DNA of 64,000 nt. Source: Lachnoclostridium sp. An196. GTDB lineage: Bacteria > Bacillota > Clostridia > Lachnospirales > Lachnospiraceae. A program made the translations under genes and the position numbers. Below, piece after piece: positions 33,738-43,336 of the stretch (position 1 is the stretch's first letter; each line of letters opens with the position of its first letter). The notes under the pieces are model-generated. The model was not told the origin of the DNA. It ran no database searches and saw only the letters and a list, made by a program, of their open reading frames with translations. Location of the stretch: the NCBI RefSeq assembly GCF_002160135.1, contig NZ_NFJZ01000012.1, positions 1 to 64,000 of the forward strand. The letters are read 5' to 3'.

Positions 33738-36700
33738 ATGCCAAAGAGAACAGATATTCACAAAGTACTGATCATAGGATCCGGACCGATCATCATCGGA
33801 CAGGCCTGTGAGTTTGACTATTCCGGCACTCAGGCGTGCAAGGCGCTGCGGAAACTGGGATATGAAATTGTACTGGTTAATTCCAATCCGGCCACGATCA
33901 TGACGGATCCAGAGACAGCGGATGTGACCTATATAGAGCCGTTGAATGTGGAACGGCTGGAACAGATCATTGCCAAAGAACGCCCGGACGCGCTGCTGCC
34001 GAATCTGGGAGGACAGTCCGGACTGAACCTGTGCGCAGAACTGGCGAAGGCAGGCATCCTGGAAAAATATCAGGTACAGGTGATCGGGGTCCAGGTGGAC
34101 GCCATCGAGCGGGGCGAGGACCGGATCGAGTTTAAGAATTCCATGAATGCGCTGGGGGTCGAGATGGCGAGAAGCGAAGTGGCGTACAGTGTGGACGAAG
34201 CGCTTGCCATCGCTGAGAAACTGGGCTATCCGGTGGTGCTGCGTCCGGCCTATACCATGGGCGGCGCCGGCGGCGGACTGGTGTACAACCGGGAAGAACT
34301 GAAGACGGTCTGCGCCAGAGGCCTGCAGGCCAGTCTGGTGGGACAGGTGCTTGTGGAAGAATCGATCCTTGGCTGGGAAGAACTGGAACTGGAGATCGTC
34401 CGTGATGCGGACAACAATATGATCACGGTCTGCTTTATTGAGAACATTGATCCCATGGGCGTCCATACAGGAGATTCGTTCTGCTCCGCACCTATGCTGA
34501 CCATTTCAGAGGAAGTCCAGAAGCGTCTGCAGGAGCAGGCATACAAGATTGTGGAATCGGTGCAGGTGATCGGAGGAACGAACGTACAGTTCGCTCACGA
34601 CCCGGTCAGCGACCGGATTGTGGTGATCGAGATCAATCCGCGTACTTCACGTTCTTCCGCCCTGGCTTCAAAGGCAACGGGATTCCCTATCGCGCTGGTA
34701 TCGGCGATGCTGGCGGCAGGGCTGACGCTGAAAGACATCCCCTGCGGAAAATACGGCACACTGGACAAATATGTGCCGGACGGCGACTATGTGGTGATCA
34801 AATTTGCCCGCTGGGCATTTGAAAAATTTAAAGGCGTGGAAGACAAGCTGGGAACACAGATGCGCGCGGTCGGCGAAGTCATGAGTATCGGAAAAACATA
34901 TAAGGAAGCATTCCAGAAAGCGGTGCGAAGTCTGGAAACGGGACGCTACGGTCTGGGCTATGCCAGGAATTATCATGAAATGACGAAGGAGGATCTGCTG
35001 CGTCTTCTGATCACGCCGTGCAGCGACCGTCATTTTATCATGTACGAGGCGCTGCGCAAGGGGGCGTCGGTGGAAGAGATCCATCAGCTGACCAAGGTAA
35101 AAGTCTGGTTCATCCAGCAGATGAAAGAACTGGTAGAAGAGGAGGAAGCGCTGCTTAAATACAAAGGCGGACTTCCCACGGACGAGATGCTTACGGCAGC
35201 CAAAAAGGACGGATTTTCGGATAAATATCTGAGCCGGATTCTGGAGATCCCGGAGGACCGGGTACGGGAGCGCCGCATCGCCATCGGAGTGGAAGAAAAC
35301 TGGGAAGGCGTCCATGTGAGCGGGACGCCGGACAGTGCATATTATTATTCCACTTACAACGGAACGGACAAAAATCCGATCCGCACCGACAAGCCGAAAG
35401 TCATGATTCTGGGCGGAGGCCCCAACCGGATCGGGCAGGGCATCGAGTTCGACTACTGCTGTGTTCATGCAGCGCTGTCCCTGAAAAAGCTGGGATTTGA
35501 GACGATCATCGTGAACTGCAATCCGGAGACGGTATCCACCGATTATGATACTTCGGACAAACTGTATTTTGAGCCGCTGACACTGGAAGACGTGCTGAGC
35601 ATTTATAAGAAAGAGAAGCCTGTGGGTGTGATCGCACAGTTCGGAGGGCAGACCCCGCTGAACCTGGCTTCGGAACTGGAGAAAAATGGCGTCAAGATTC
35701 TGGGAACGCCGCCCGCCGTCATTGATCTTGCGGAGGACCGGGATCTGTTCCGGGAGATGATGGAAAAGCTGGAGATCCCCATGCCCGAATCCGGCATGGC
35801 GACGACGGTGGACGAAGCGCTGGCGATCGCCAGAAGAATCGGATATCCGGTGATGGTGCGTCCTTCTTACGTATTGGGCGGACGCGGCATGGAAGTGGTC
35901 TATGATGATGAAAGCATGACAGAATACATGAAGGCGGCCGTGGGCGTGACGCCGGACCGTCCGATCCTGATCGACCGATTCCTGAACCATGCGCTGGAGT
36001 GCGAGGCGGATGCCATCAGCGACGGCACGCATGCGTTCGTCCCGGCCGTGATGGAACATATCGAGCTGGCAGGGATCCATTCGGGAGATTCCGCGTGCAT
36101 CATTCCTTCGGTGCATATTTCCGCAGAAAATGTGGAGACGATCAAAGAATACACGAGGAAGATCGCTGAGGAAATGCATGTCAGAGGCCTCATGAACATG
36201 CAGTACGCGATTGAGAACGGAAAAGTGTACGTGCTGGAAGCCAATCCCAGGGCGTCCCGTACGGTTCCGCTGGTTTCCAAAGTCTGCAACATCCGCATGG
36301 TGCCGCTGGCAGTAGATATTATTACATCGGAGCTGACCGGAAGACCATCGCCGGTACCGGGGCTGAAAGAGCAGGATATTCCATATTATGGCGTAAAGGA
36401 AGCCGTATTCCCATTTAATATGTTCCCGGAGGTGGATCCGATCCTGGGACCGGAAATGCGTTCCACCGGAGAAGTCCTGGGACTTTCGCCGTACTACGGG
36501 GAAGCGTTTTTCAAGGCTCAGGAGGCGACTCAGACGAAACTGCCGCTTGGCGGGACTGTGCTGATATCGGTGAACCGCAGAGACAAAGCGGAAGTGGTGG
36601 AGATCGCCAGAGGATTTGCGGACTGCGGGTTCCGGATTGTGTCTACGGGAGAGACCTGCAGACTGATCCAGGAGGCGGGAATCCCGGCGGAGCGGGTAAA

Positions 36701-36965
36701 CAAGCTGTATGAAGGACGTCCGAATATCCTGGATATGATTACCAACGGTCAGATCGACCTGATCGTCAACTCGCCGTCCGGAAAAGAAAGCGTCCACGAC
36801 GACAGCTATCTGCGGAAAGCGGCGATTAAAGCGAAGATCCCGTACATGACCACGATCGCGGCGGCACGCGCCACATTCAAAGGAATTCATTACGTACAGC
36901 AGCACGGCAACGGAGAAGTAAAATCCCTGCAGCAGCTGCACAGCGAAATTCGGGTGAAAGAATGA
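33738..36965 (+). CDS. carB: Carbamoyl-phosphate synthase, large subunit
   Basis: ATG 33738 (CAGGAGGG upstream) gives 1075 residues. Both ATP-grasp halves are present: IIGSGPIIIGQACEFDYSGT in the first and LGGGPNRIGQGIEFDYCCVH in the second, with matching ENIDPMGVHTGDS and HIELAGIHSGDS, and the C-terminal MGS-like domain (ISVNRRDKAEVVEIARGF). It makes carbamoyl phosphate for pyrimidines and arginine. carA is not adjacent within this window, which is unusual. Confidence 0.98.
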   Translation: MPKRTDIHKVLIIGSGPIIIGQACEFDYSGTQACKALRKLGYEIVLVNSNPATIMTDPETADVTYIEPLNVERLEQIIAKERPDALLPNLGGQSGLNLCAELAKAGILEKYQVQVIGVQVDAIERGEDRIEFKNSMNALGVEMARSEVAYSVDEALAIAEKLGYPVVLRPAYTMGGAGGGLVYNREELKTVCARGLQASLVGQVLVEESILGWEELELEIVRDADNNMITVCFIENIDPMGVHTGDSFCSAPMLTISEEVQKRLQEQAYKIVESVQVIGGTNVQFAHDPVSDRIVVIEINPRTSRSSALASKATGFPIALVSAMLAAGLTLKDIPCGKYGTLDKYVPDGDYVVIKFARWAFEKFKGVEDKLGTQMRAVGEVMSIGKTYKEAFQKAVRSLETGRYGLGYARNYHEMTKEDLLRLLITPCSDRHFIMYEALRKGASVEEIHQLTKVKVWFIQQMKELVEEEEALLKYKGGLPTDEMLTAAKKDGFSDKYLSRILEIPEDRVRERRIAIGVEENWEGVHVSGTPDSAYYYSTYNGTDKNPIRTDKPKVMILGGGPNRIGQGIEFDYCCVHAALSLKKLGFETIIVNCNPETVSTDYDTSDKLYFEPLTLEDVLSIYKKEKPVGVIAQFGGQTPLNLASELEKNGVKILGTPPAVIDLAEDRDLFREMMEKLEIPMPESGMATTVDEALAIARRIGYPVMVRPSYVLGGRGMEVVYDDESMTEYMKAAVGVTPDRPILIDRFLNHALECEADAISDGTHAFVPAVMEHIELAGIHSGDSACIIPSVHISAENVETIKEYTRKIAEEMHVRGLMNMQYAIENGKVYVLEANPRASRTVPLVSKVCNIRMVPLAVDIITSELTGRPSPVPGLKEQDIPYYGVKEAVFPFNMFPEVDPILGPEMRSTGEVLGLSPYYGEAFFKAQEATQTKLPLGGTVLISVNRRDKAEVVEIARGFADCGFRIVSTGETCRLIQEAGIPAERVNKLYEGRPNILDMITNGQIDLIVNSPSGKESVHDDSYLRKAAIKAKIPYMTTIAAARATFKGIHYVQQHGNGEVKSLQQLHSEIRVKE

Positions 36966-37420
36966 TTGTGGATATAGAAAAAAGGAGAAAAAGAGTTTAC
37001 CATTTTTCCGCAGAAGATAAATGGGATCTCATTCCTGGTTCTTCAAAGATTGCAAATATACCGGAAGATTCTATATTGGCATACGGAAAATTAAGAAGCC
37101 TTTTCGGAGAACCAGTATATGAGACGAAAAACATGGAGGACCAGTATCTTTATAGTCTCCGGGGACAAGACGAAAAGGGACAAGAGGTTTTTATTTATGC
37201 GTATAGCGGACCAAGTGGCCCAGCTATAGGCGGATTAAATGACCGGGACAGCCTGGAAGCGGCAGAGCAGTTAATTGAATTAATTAAAAATGCAGCACCT
37301 GCAGATTATGATTATACTGGCTATTATACAGATTTTTTTCTGAAGATACATGAAGGAATTAAAGACGGAATACCGTTTTGTAAAGAAACGCCAGTGGATC
37401 CGAAAGAGATAGAATTCTGA
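36962..37420 (+). CDS. Small acidic protein of unknown function
   Basis: The 152-residue product overlaps the carB stop by four bases (ATGA). It is acidic with no membrane helix; the core reads LRSLFGEPVYETKNMEDQYL and FIYAYSGPSGPAIGGLND. DNA is AT-richer than carB. No family is recognised; it has the feel of an immunity-type or accessory protein, which is only a guess. Confidence 0.6.
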   Translation: MIVDIEKRRKRVYHFSAEDKWDLIPGSSKIANIPEDSILAYGKLRSLFGEPVYETKNMEDQYLYSLRGQDEKGQEVFIYAYSGPSGPAIGGLNDRDSLEAAEQLIELIKNAAPADYDYTGYYTDFFLKIHEGIKDGIPFCKETPVDPKEIEF

Positions 37421-37438
37421 ATTGTTGGTGAGAAAATT

Positions 37439-37473
37439 GCTGCCCGGCAGGCGGAAATGGCCTGCCGGGCAGC
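37439..37473. terminator. Strong hairpin after the carB operon
   Basis: A perfect 14-pair stem (37439-37452/37460-37473) with a seven-base loop. It lacks a real T-tract, so it may act as an RNA stabiliser or a weak terminator. Confidence 0.6.
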
Positions 37474-37494
37474 ATTCTCGATTCAAGATAAAAA

Positions 37495-37535
37495 CGTGTA
37501 GCATTTAACTGGATTTACGCAGTAAATGCTACACG
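37495..37535. repeat. 13-bp perfect inverted repeat with 15-bp loop
   Basis: Arms 37495-37507 and 37523-37535 (CGTGTAGCATTTA and its complement) flank ACTGGATTTACGCAG. A related run GATTTTACGCAAAAATG follows at 37578-37594. The hairpin sits between carB and a putative mobile or TA-like locus; it could be an element end, terminator or binding site. Confidence 0.6.
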
Positions 37536-37591
37536 TCGCTTTCAATAATAGCATTTTCAGCTGTTTTTTCAAAGGTGATTTTACGCAAAAA

Positions 37592-37635
37592 TGTTCATAA
37601 AATTGTTGATTAAATGAACATAAACGGGATATAAT
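37592..37635 (+). promoter_or_regulatory. Promoter with overlapping inverted repeat
   Basis: TTGATT (37607-37612) and TATAAT (37630-37635) are spaced by 17 bp. The inverted repeat TGTTCAT (37592-37598) / ATGAACA (37614-37620) spans the -35. It fits autoregulation by the HTH protein encoded directly downstream. Confidence 0.6.
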
Positions 37636-37663
37636 GGGAAAAAAGGTAAAAGGAGAGGACACC

Positions 37664-38380
37664 TTGACGCAGAAAGAAATGGAACAGCAAAAGGAAATAG
37701 AGCGTCTTCAAAATAAAATCCGTTCCTTGTTAGACGCATATGAACGTGTTTCTCTGGAGTTGGAGCAGTTAAAGACAGAACAAAAACCACAGAAGCAAAA
37801 GGGACGTCCTCCTGTAAAGAGAGAAGTAAAAGAAAGGATTCTGGCGCGATATCGTAAAAGGGATACCATGCGTGTAATCTCAAAAGAGGAAGGGATTGCG
37901 TTGAGCACGGTGCAAAAAATCATAAAAGAAGCATCGGAACAGTCACGCATCGTATATGTTTATGCGGATAAAGAGATTCCCACAACGATTATCGATGCCA
38001 GCGCTCTGACACAAAGAGTAGAGATTGAGAATCTGACAGATGATATGCTCAGCAGAGCATTTGGTATCCAGGAACATCCGAGCTGGGAAGATTATGAAAC
38101 ATTTCTGGAGACACGTTGTATGCCCCGGACAAGGTATGGAATTAAAGCGGAATTGCACAGGATGGGAATTGACAGTTATGATCCGTTTCAGATTTTGGAA
38201 AAGACGGCGGGAAGGGTTTGTGGTGATCATCAATATCTGATTCGGATGGGGAAAGACTGGATATTGCGATATGATCAGGTGAGGAAAGGATCCAGGAAAG
38301 GGACGGACAGGAGGAAAAAGCTGCTGACGTTTATGGCGGAAACAGAAAGGGAGTGGAAGCTGGATGAAAGTAAATATTGA
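37664..38380 (+). CDS. Coiled-coil HTH protein, possible regulator of a TA-like or mobile locus
   Basis: TTG 37664 with AAAGGAGAGG upstream is preferred; ATG 37634 lies in the -10 box. The 238-residue product has a coiled coil (EMEQQKEIERLQNKIRSLLD), a basic resolvase-like HTH (GRPPVKREVKERILARYRK, ALSTVQKIIKEA), and a C-terminal domain with DDMLSRAFGIQEHPSWEDYE, RCMPRTR, YDPFQILEKTAGR and DHQYLI. I recall similar C-terminal patterns near toxin-antitoxin-like loci of gut Firmicutes; this is unverified. What follows looks broken. Confidence 0.6.
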   Translation: MTQKEMEQQKEIERLQNKIRSLLDAYERVSLELEQLKTEQKPQKQKGRPPVKREVKERILARYRKRDTMRVISKEEGIALSTVQKIIKEASEQSRIVYVYADKEIPTTIIDASALTQRVEIENLTDDMLSRAFGIQEHPSWEDYETFLETRCMPRTRYGIKAELHRMGIDSYDPFQILEKTAGRVCGDHQYLIRMGKDWILRYDQVRKGSRKGTDRRKKLLTFMAETEREWKLDESKY

Positions 38381-38574
38381 CGAAATGCAGAAAGAGATGC
38401 ATTATGGCTGGACTTCCTCAAAAGGGAATCAGAATAAATGGCGCATAGATGGAGGATGTAGAAAAAATTCTGCAGGAGTTTCAGGGTGTTTATGAAGACA
38501 GAATTTTGATAAGAGTACAGGAGACGATTCGTATGCAGATGCGAAAATACGCATATCTGTTTTTAGCCTTGTAA
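38364..38574 (+). pseudogene. Two overlapping short ORFs, probable decayed partner gene
   Basis: ATG 38364 (overlapping the HTH gene end) reads 43 codons to 38495; ATG 38449 in another frame reads 41 codons to 38574 with a helical DVEKILQEFQGVYEDRILI pattern. The two together look like one frameshifted gene of about 65-70 codons. No family recognised. The remaining ~95 bp up to gltX hold no gene that I see. Confidence 0.4.
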
Positions 38575-38669
38575 ATCATCCGGTGATCGTTTATAATCGG
38601 ATGAAGAGCCTTGAAAAGGTACAATTATAGGCAGTATGCCGGTATTTTAGATAGAAGGAGATACAAGTG

Positions 38670-40118
38670 ATGAAGAGAGTACGGACAAGATTCGCGCCGA
38701 GTCCTACCGGACGTATGCACGTGGGAAACCTGCGTACGGCGCTGTATGCATATCTGATCGCGAAACATGAAGGGGGAGATTTTCTGCTGCGTATCGAGGA
38801 TACGGACCAGGAGCGCTATGTGGAAGGCGCGGTGGATATCATTTACCGCACGCTGGAGAAAACCGGCCTGATCCATGATGAAGGTCCGGATAAGGACGGC
38901 GGTGTAGGTCCCTATGTACAGAGCGAACGCCAGGCGGCGGGGATCTATCTGGAATATGCAAAGAAACTGATCGAAAAAGGAGAAGCATATTACTGCTTCT
39001 GTGATAAAGAGCGTCTGGAAGGGCTGAAGCAGGAAGTGGCCGGCAAGGAGATCATGGTCTATGACAAGCACTGCCTGCATTTGAGCAAAGAAGAGGTAGA
39101 GGCGAAACTGGCAGCGGGCGTGCCCTATGTGATCCGGCAGAACAATCCGCAGACCGGGACGACCACGTTCCACGACGAGATTTACGGAGATATTACGGTG
39201 GATAATTCCGAGCTGGACGATATGATCCTGATCAAATCCGACGGATATCCTACTTACAATTTCGCCAATGTGGTAGACGACCATCTGATGGGCATCACCC
39301 ATGTGGTGAGAGGAAATGAATATCTGTCCTCTTCGCCAAAATACAACCGTCTCTATGAGGCGTTCGGATGGGAAGTGCCGGTGTATGTACACTGTCCGCT
39401 GATCACAGACGAGAATCATAAGAAATTAAGCAAACGCTGCGGACATTCTTCCTATGAAGATTTGATCGAACAGGGATTCCTGACAGAGGCAGTGGTGAAC
39501 TTTGTGGCGCTTCTGGGGTGGTCGCCGGAGGACAACCAGGAGATCATGTCCCTGCAGGAACTGATTGAAAAATTTGACTATCACCATATGAGCAAATCTC
39601 CGGCGGTGTTCGACTACGGAAAGCTGAAATGGATGAACGGCGAATACATCAAAGCCATGGATTTTGAAGCGTTTTATGAGCAGGCGCTCCCGATCATGAA
39701 AGAAGTGATCACGAAAGATTATGATTTCCGCAAGATCGCCCAGATGGTGAAAACACGCATCGAGATCTTCCCGGACATCAAGGAGCTGATCGATTTCTTC
39801 GAGGAAGTGCCGGAGTATGACGTGTCCATGTATACACATAAAAAGATGAAGACCACACAGGAAACTTCCCTGACGGTTCTGAAAGAGGTGCTGCCGCTTT
39901 TGGAGGCGCAGGAAGATTACAGCAACGACGCGCTGTATTCCATGTTGAGCGCTTTTGTTGCGGAGAAAGGCTATAAGAATGGTTATGTGATGTGGCCGAT
40001 CCGTACCGCCGCATCCGGGAAGCAGATGACGCCCTGCGGAGCAACTGAGATCCTGGAAATTATCGGCAAGGAGGAATCCATTGCCCGCATCAAGAAAGCG
40101 ATCGAGAAATTGAGCTGA
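38670..40118 (+). CDS. gltX: Glutamyl-tRNA synthetase
   Basis: ATG 38670, three bases after an in-frame GTG, follows AAGGAGA. The 482-residue class I synthetase has [19 protein letters not shown] (HIGH motif as HVGN), [12 protein letters not shown], and [15 protein letters not shown] (KMSKS motif as KLSKR). The C-terminal anticodon-binding part ([20 protein letters not shown]) is complete. It charges tRNA-Glu, and probably tRNA-Gln for amidation. No T-box is seen upstream. Confidence 0.96.
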   Translation: MKRVRTRFAPSPTGRMHVGNLRTALYAYLIAKHEGGDFLLRIEDTDQERYVEGAVDIIYRTLEKTGLIHDEGPDKDGGVGPYVQSERQAAGIYLEYAKKLIEKGEAYYCFCDKERLEGLKQEVAGKEIMVYDKHCLHLSKEEVEAKLAAGVPYVIRQNNPQTGTTTFHDEIYGDITVDNSELDDMILIKSDGYPTYNFANVVDDHLMGITHVVRGNEYLSSSPKYNRLYEAFGWEVPVYVHCPLITDENHKKLSKRCGHSSYEDLIEQGFLTEAVVNFVALLGWSPEDNQEIMSLQELIEKFDYHHMSKSPAVFDYGKLKWMNGEYIKAMDFEAFYEQALPIMKEVITKDYDFRKIAQMVKTRIEIFPDIKELIDFFEEVPEYDVSMYTHKKMKTTQETSLTVLKEVLPLLEAQEDYSNDALYSMLSAFVAEKGYKNGYVMWPIRTAASGKQMTPCGATEILEIIGKEESIARIKKAIEKLS

Positions 40119-40125
40119 ATTGTCT

Positions 40126-42033
40126 ATGAGTTCTTTTACAAAATCACAGAGCATGGCGGTCCGTCATAAGGATGGACCGCTGCTCGTCCTTGCAGGCCCG
40201 GGTTCGGGCAAAACCACTGTCGTTACAAGAAGAGTGCAGTACCTTGTACAGGACTGCGGCATTTCTCCTTCCTCCATCCTGGTCATTACGTTTACCAAAG
40301 CGGCTGCAGGTGAGATGAAGGAGCGCTTTCTGCGCCTGATGGGAGAAGATCATACGACTGTGTCGTTCGGCACGTTCCACGCCGTTTTTTTCAGCATCCT
40401 GAAGCTTTCCTACGGATTTACGGCGGGAAATATCCTCCGGGAGGAGACCCGTTATCAGTATCTGAAGGAGACGGTGGAACGGCTGCGTCTGGAGATCGAT
40501 GATGAAAATGAGTTTCTGTCGGGAATTTCGGCGGAGATCAGCCTTTTGAAGAATGAACGAATCTCGCCGGAGCATTATTTCTCTAAAAACTGCTCGGAGG
40601 AAATATTCCGAAAGATTTACGATGAGTTTGAAGAACGGAAGCGCAGGGCCAGGCTGATCGATTTTGACGATATGCTGGTCTATACCTGGGAACTGTTGTC
40701 CCAAAGACCGGATATCCTGTCCGCATGGCAGAAAAAATTTCAATACATTCTGGTGGACGAATTTCAGGATATTAACCAGATCCAGTATGATATTCTGAAA
40801 CTGCTGGCAAAACCGGAGGACAATCTGTTTATTGTGGGAGACGACGACCAGTCGATTTATCGTTTCCGCGGTGCGAAGCCGGAGATCATGCTGAATTTCC
40901 AGAAAGATTATCCTTCGGCGGGGCAGGTGATCCTGAACGATAATTTCCGTTCTACGAAACAGATCGTGGAGTCGGCGGGACAGGTGATTCGCTGGAATAA
41001 AGCCAGATTTGCCAAAGAAATTCATGCCCGGGGAGGGGACGGACCTCCGGTGAAGACGCTGGAATTCCCGGATCAGCAGCAGGAGTGTCTCTTTCTTTTA
41101 CGGGAACTGCAGCGGGCGAGGCAGAATGGCGGAAAGTGGTCAGACACCGCAGTTTTGTACCGGACCAATACGCAGCCCCGGCTTCTGATTCAGAAATTGA
41201 TGGAATACAATGTGCCTTTCCGGGTGCGGGACCAGATGCCGAATCTGTTTGAACACTGGATCGCCAAAAATCTGTTCTGCTATATCCGGCTGGCTATGGG
41301 ATCCAACCTGCGCAGGGATCTTCTGCCGGTGCTGAACCGTCCCAAACGGTATCTGAACCGGGAATGCCTGGACGACGAGGTGATCTCCTGGGAACATATG
41401 CTGATGTATTACGAGGATAAAGGTTACGTGTGCGACCGGATCGAGAAACTTTGTTATGACTTGAAAATGCTGGGCAGGATGGGGCCGTTTGCGGCGGTCA
41501 GTTATATCCGCCATGTAATCGGCTATGACGATTATCTGAGAGAGTACGCCCAGTTCCGCCGGATGAACGAGGAAGATCTGCTGGAAACGGCGAATGAGCT
41601 GCAGGAGAGCGCGCGGCCGTTCAAGACTTACGACGAATGGTTTGATTACATAGAGAAATATAAAGAAGAGATGGAACAGATGCGCCGGCAGCAGAAGGAG
41701 GTCCGGGACGGCGTTCAGCTTGCCACCATGCACAGCAGCAAGGGCCTGGAGTACGAACGGGTATTTATCCTGGACGCTGCGGAAGGGATCACGCCATATA
41801 AGAAGGCGGTGCTGGATGCAGATCTGGAAGAGGAACGGCGGATGTTCTATGTGGCCATGACCAGGGCGAAGAAAGAACTGACCATCTGTTATGCGAAGAA
41901 ACAGTTCAGCCATGAGCTGAAGCCGTCCCGATTCCTGAGAGAACTGCGGGGCGAAGAGCCGGATGCTGCAGCGTCTGGAAAAACCCGAAAAAATCCCCTG
42001 GAAGATGAGATGGGAAGGATAAGGAGGAAATGA
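40126..42033 (+). CDS. UvrD/PcrA-like ATP-dependent DNA helicase
   Basis: ATG 40126 gives 635 residues; the ribosome site is poor and translation may depend on gltX just upstream. Superfamily 1 motifs are complete: LAGPGSGKTTVVTRR, ILVDEFQDINQIQYD, DDDQSIYRFRGA, ATMHSSKGLEYERVF and YVAMTRAKKELTI. It is shorter than PcrA (~740), as in the clostridial helicase paralogues. It likely acts in DNA repair. Confidence 0.92.
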   Translation: MSSFTKSQSMAVRHKDGPLLVLAGPGSGKTTVVTRRVQYLVQDCGISPSSILVITFTKAAAGEMKERFLRLMGEDHTTVSFGTFHAVFFSILKLSYGFTAGNILREETRYQYLKETVERLRLEIDDENEFLSGISAEISLLKNERISPEHYFSKNCSEEIFRKIYDEFEERKRRARLIDFDDMLVYTWELLSQRPDILSAWQKKFQYILVDEFQDINQIQYDILKLLAKPEDNLFIVGDDDQSIYRFRGAKPEIMLNFQKDYPSAGQVILNDNFRSTKQIVESAGQVIRWNKARFAKEIHARGGDGPPVKTLEFPDQQQECLFLLRELQRARQNGGKWSDTAVLYRTNTQPRLLIQKLMEYNVPFRVRDQMPNLFEHWIAKNLFCYIRLAMGSNLRRDLLPVLNRPKRYLNRECLDDEVISWEHMLMYYEDKGYVCDRIEKLCYDLKMLGRMGPFAAVSYIRHVIGYDDYLREYAQFRRMNEEDLLETANELQESARPFKTYDEWFDYIEKYKEEMEQMRRQQKEVRDGVQLATMHSSKGLEYERVFILDAAEGITPYKKAVLDADLEEERRMFYVAMTRAKKELTICYAKKQFSHELKPSRFLRELRGEEPDAAASGKTRKNPLEDEMGRIRRK

Positions 42034-42683
42034 TGGTAGAGCAGTATAAGACCGTATATGAAGGCGGTACCGGAGAGATCGTGGAGAAAAAATCCCGATT
42101 TATTGCCAATGTGCGTCCGGTGGAAACAGAGGAAGAAGCGCTTGCTTTTATCGAAGAAATGAAGAAAAAATACTGGGATGCCCGCCACAATTGTTCCGCC
42201 TATATCCTTGGAGAACGCCAGGAACAGATGCGCTGCAGTGATGACGGGGAGCCGTCCCAGACGGCGGGAAAACCCATGATGGATGTGCTGGACGGAGCGG
42301 GCCTTACCAATACGGCAGTGGTTGTCACCCGTTATTTTGGAGGGACCCTTCTGGGGACCGGCGGATTGGTGCGCGCATATTCTGCGGCAGTCCAGGAAGG
42401 GCTGAAGAACAGCCGGATTATCACGAAATACTGGGGTACGGAACTCCTGGTGGGCACGGACTACAACGGAATCGGAAAACTGCAGTACCTGTTCGGGCAG
42501 CGGCAGATTCCGATTCTGGACGCCGAGTATACGGACCAGGTGCAGTTTACTGTGCTGGTCCCGGTTTCCCGTGTGCAGGAAATCCGCAAGGCTGTAACGG
42601 AAGCCACCAGCGGACAGGCATCTATGGAAGAAAAAAGGAGCCTGTATTACGCGGAGGTGGATGGAAAGTATGTGAGGTTTTGA
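42030..42683 (+). CDS. YigZ/IMPACT family protein
   Basis: The 217-residue product has an N-terminal UPF0029/IMPACT domain: GEIVEKKSRFIANVRPVETE, HNCSAYILG, CSDDGEPSQTAGKPMMDVL and VVVTRYFGGTLLGTGGLVRA. A C-terminal DUF1949-type domain (TDYNGIGKLQYLFGQ) follows. Its role is uncertain, possibly in translation control. It overlaps the helicase stop by four bases. Confidence 0.92.
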   Translation: MMVEQYKTVYEGGTGEIVEKKSRFIANVRPVETEEEALAFIEEMKKKYWDARHNCSAYILGERQEQMRCSDDGEPSQTAGKPMMDVLDGAGLTNTAVVVTRYFGGTLLGTGGLVRAYSAAVQEGLKNSRIITKYWGTELLVGTDYNGIGKLQYLFGQRQIPILDAEYTDQVQFTVLVPVSRVQEIRKAVTEATSGQASMEEKRSLYYAEVDGKYVRF

Positions 42684-42736
42684 AAAACCATTTGGTGAAG
42701 ATAAGTTCAGATTGCGCTCCATGGGTTTTGTTAATT

Positions 42737-43069
42737 TTACTGCAAGATGGAAAAAATTTCTTGAAAAATTTTTTCCATCTTTTTTTGTTTTTCTAGAGGT
42801 AGTTTTATGAGTTGCTGATATATTCGAAATGGTATGTTGTCCGTACTATTTTCGTACTGTTCAATGTTTTCAAATAATTGGCTTAGGGAAATGTTGAGAC
42901 TTTGCGCTACTTTGTAAATGCTTTCAAGAGTGGCGTTTTTTTCGCCCCGTTCCAACTGCCCTATGTAGGTAGGGTGAAAATTGCAGAGTTCCGCAAGCTG
43001 TTCCTGTGTCAGATGCTTTTTCTTTCGGTAAAAGCGAATTCGTTGTCCAATCTCAAATGCAATAGACAT
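42737..43069 (-). CDS. XRE-family regulator
   Basis: The start at 43069 has GAAAGGGGGA upstream. The 110-residue product has an N-terminal HTH_3 (IGQRIRFYRKKKHLTQEQLAEL, NFHPTYIGQLERGEKNATLESI) and a helical tail (KLPLEKQKKMEKIFQEIFSI). It faces away from the zinc-ribbon island; the AT-rich repeats upstream are likely its operators. Confidence 0.88.
   Translation of the reverse strand: MSIAFEIGQRIRFYRKKKHLTQEQLAELCNFHPTYIGQLERGEKNATLESIYKVAQSLNISLSQLFENIEQYENSTDNIPFRIYQQLIKLPLEKQKKMEKIFQEIFSILQ
42745..42786 (+). terminator. Terminator after yigZ, inside the 3' end of the XRE gene
   Basis: A perfect 15-pair stem (42745-42759/42766-42780) with a six-base loop is followed by six T. It ends the gltX operon and at the same time encodes the last residues of the convergent XRE gene. 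Confidence 0.8.
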
Positions 43070-43091
43070 GTCGTCCCCCTTTCTTTTTGAA

Positions 43092-43256
43092 TATAGACTA
43101 TAAATATTGAGAAATATAAACAATAGATCATAAATATTAAATTTTGAAAAATGTATACTATAAATACTAAATATATTTTATTAGATGGTAGAGATAATAA
43201 CGATTTTAATGGTATAGTTGACAGTACTAAAGCAAAAATATATACTATGAATATGA
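43092..43256. repeat. Array of AT-rich ~16-bp repeats upstream of the XRE gene
   Basis: Four related runs are seen: TATAGACTATAAATATT (43092-43108), CAATAGATCATAAATATT (43121-43138), TGTATACTATAAATACT (43152-43168) and TATACTATGAATATG (43241-43255). The shared core is ATA-n-CTATAAATA-t. They cover the start region of the divergent XRE gene and look like operator copies. Confidence 0.55.
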
Positions 43257-43336
43257 AAAAAATATAAAAGATATCAAAAGTATAGTTTGTAGGAATGGAA
43301 GATGAAGAAAGTTTTCGCGTAATCATAGTATTAGGC

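Noticed and set aside
34668-36941. 757-codon minus-strand frame
   Set aside because: It lies wholly inside carB on the opposite strand and has the His/Arg/Phe-rich composition of an antisense shadow.
38575-38669. T-box or other riboswitch upstream of gltX
   Set aside because: No T-box consensus or stable anti-terminator structure is visible in this short AT-rich gap.
43092-43256. CRISPR array or element ends
   Set aside because: The repeats are short, imperfect and unevenly spaced, which fits regulator binding sites better.
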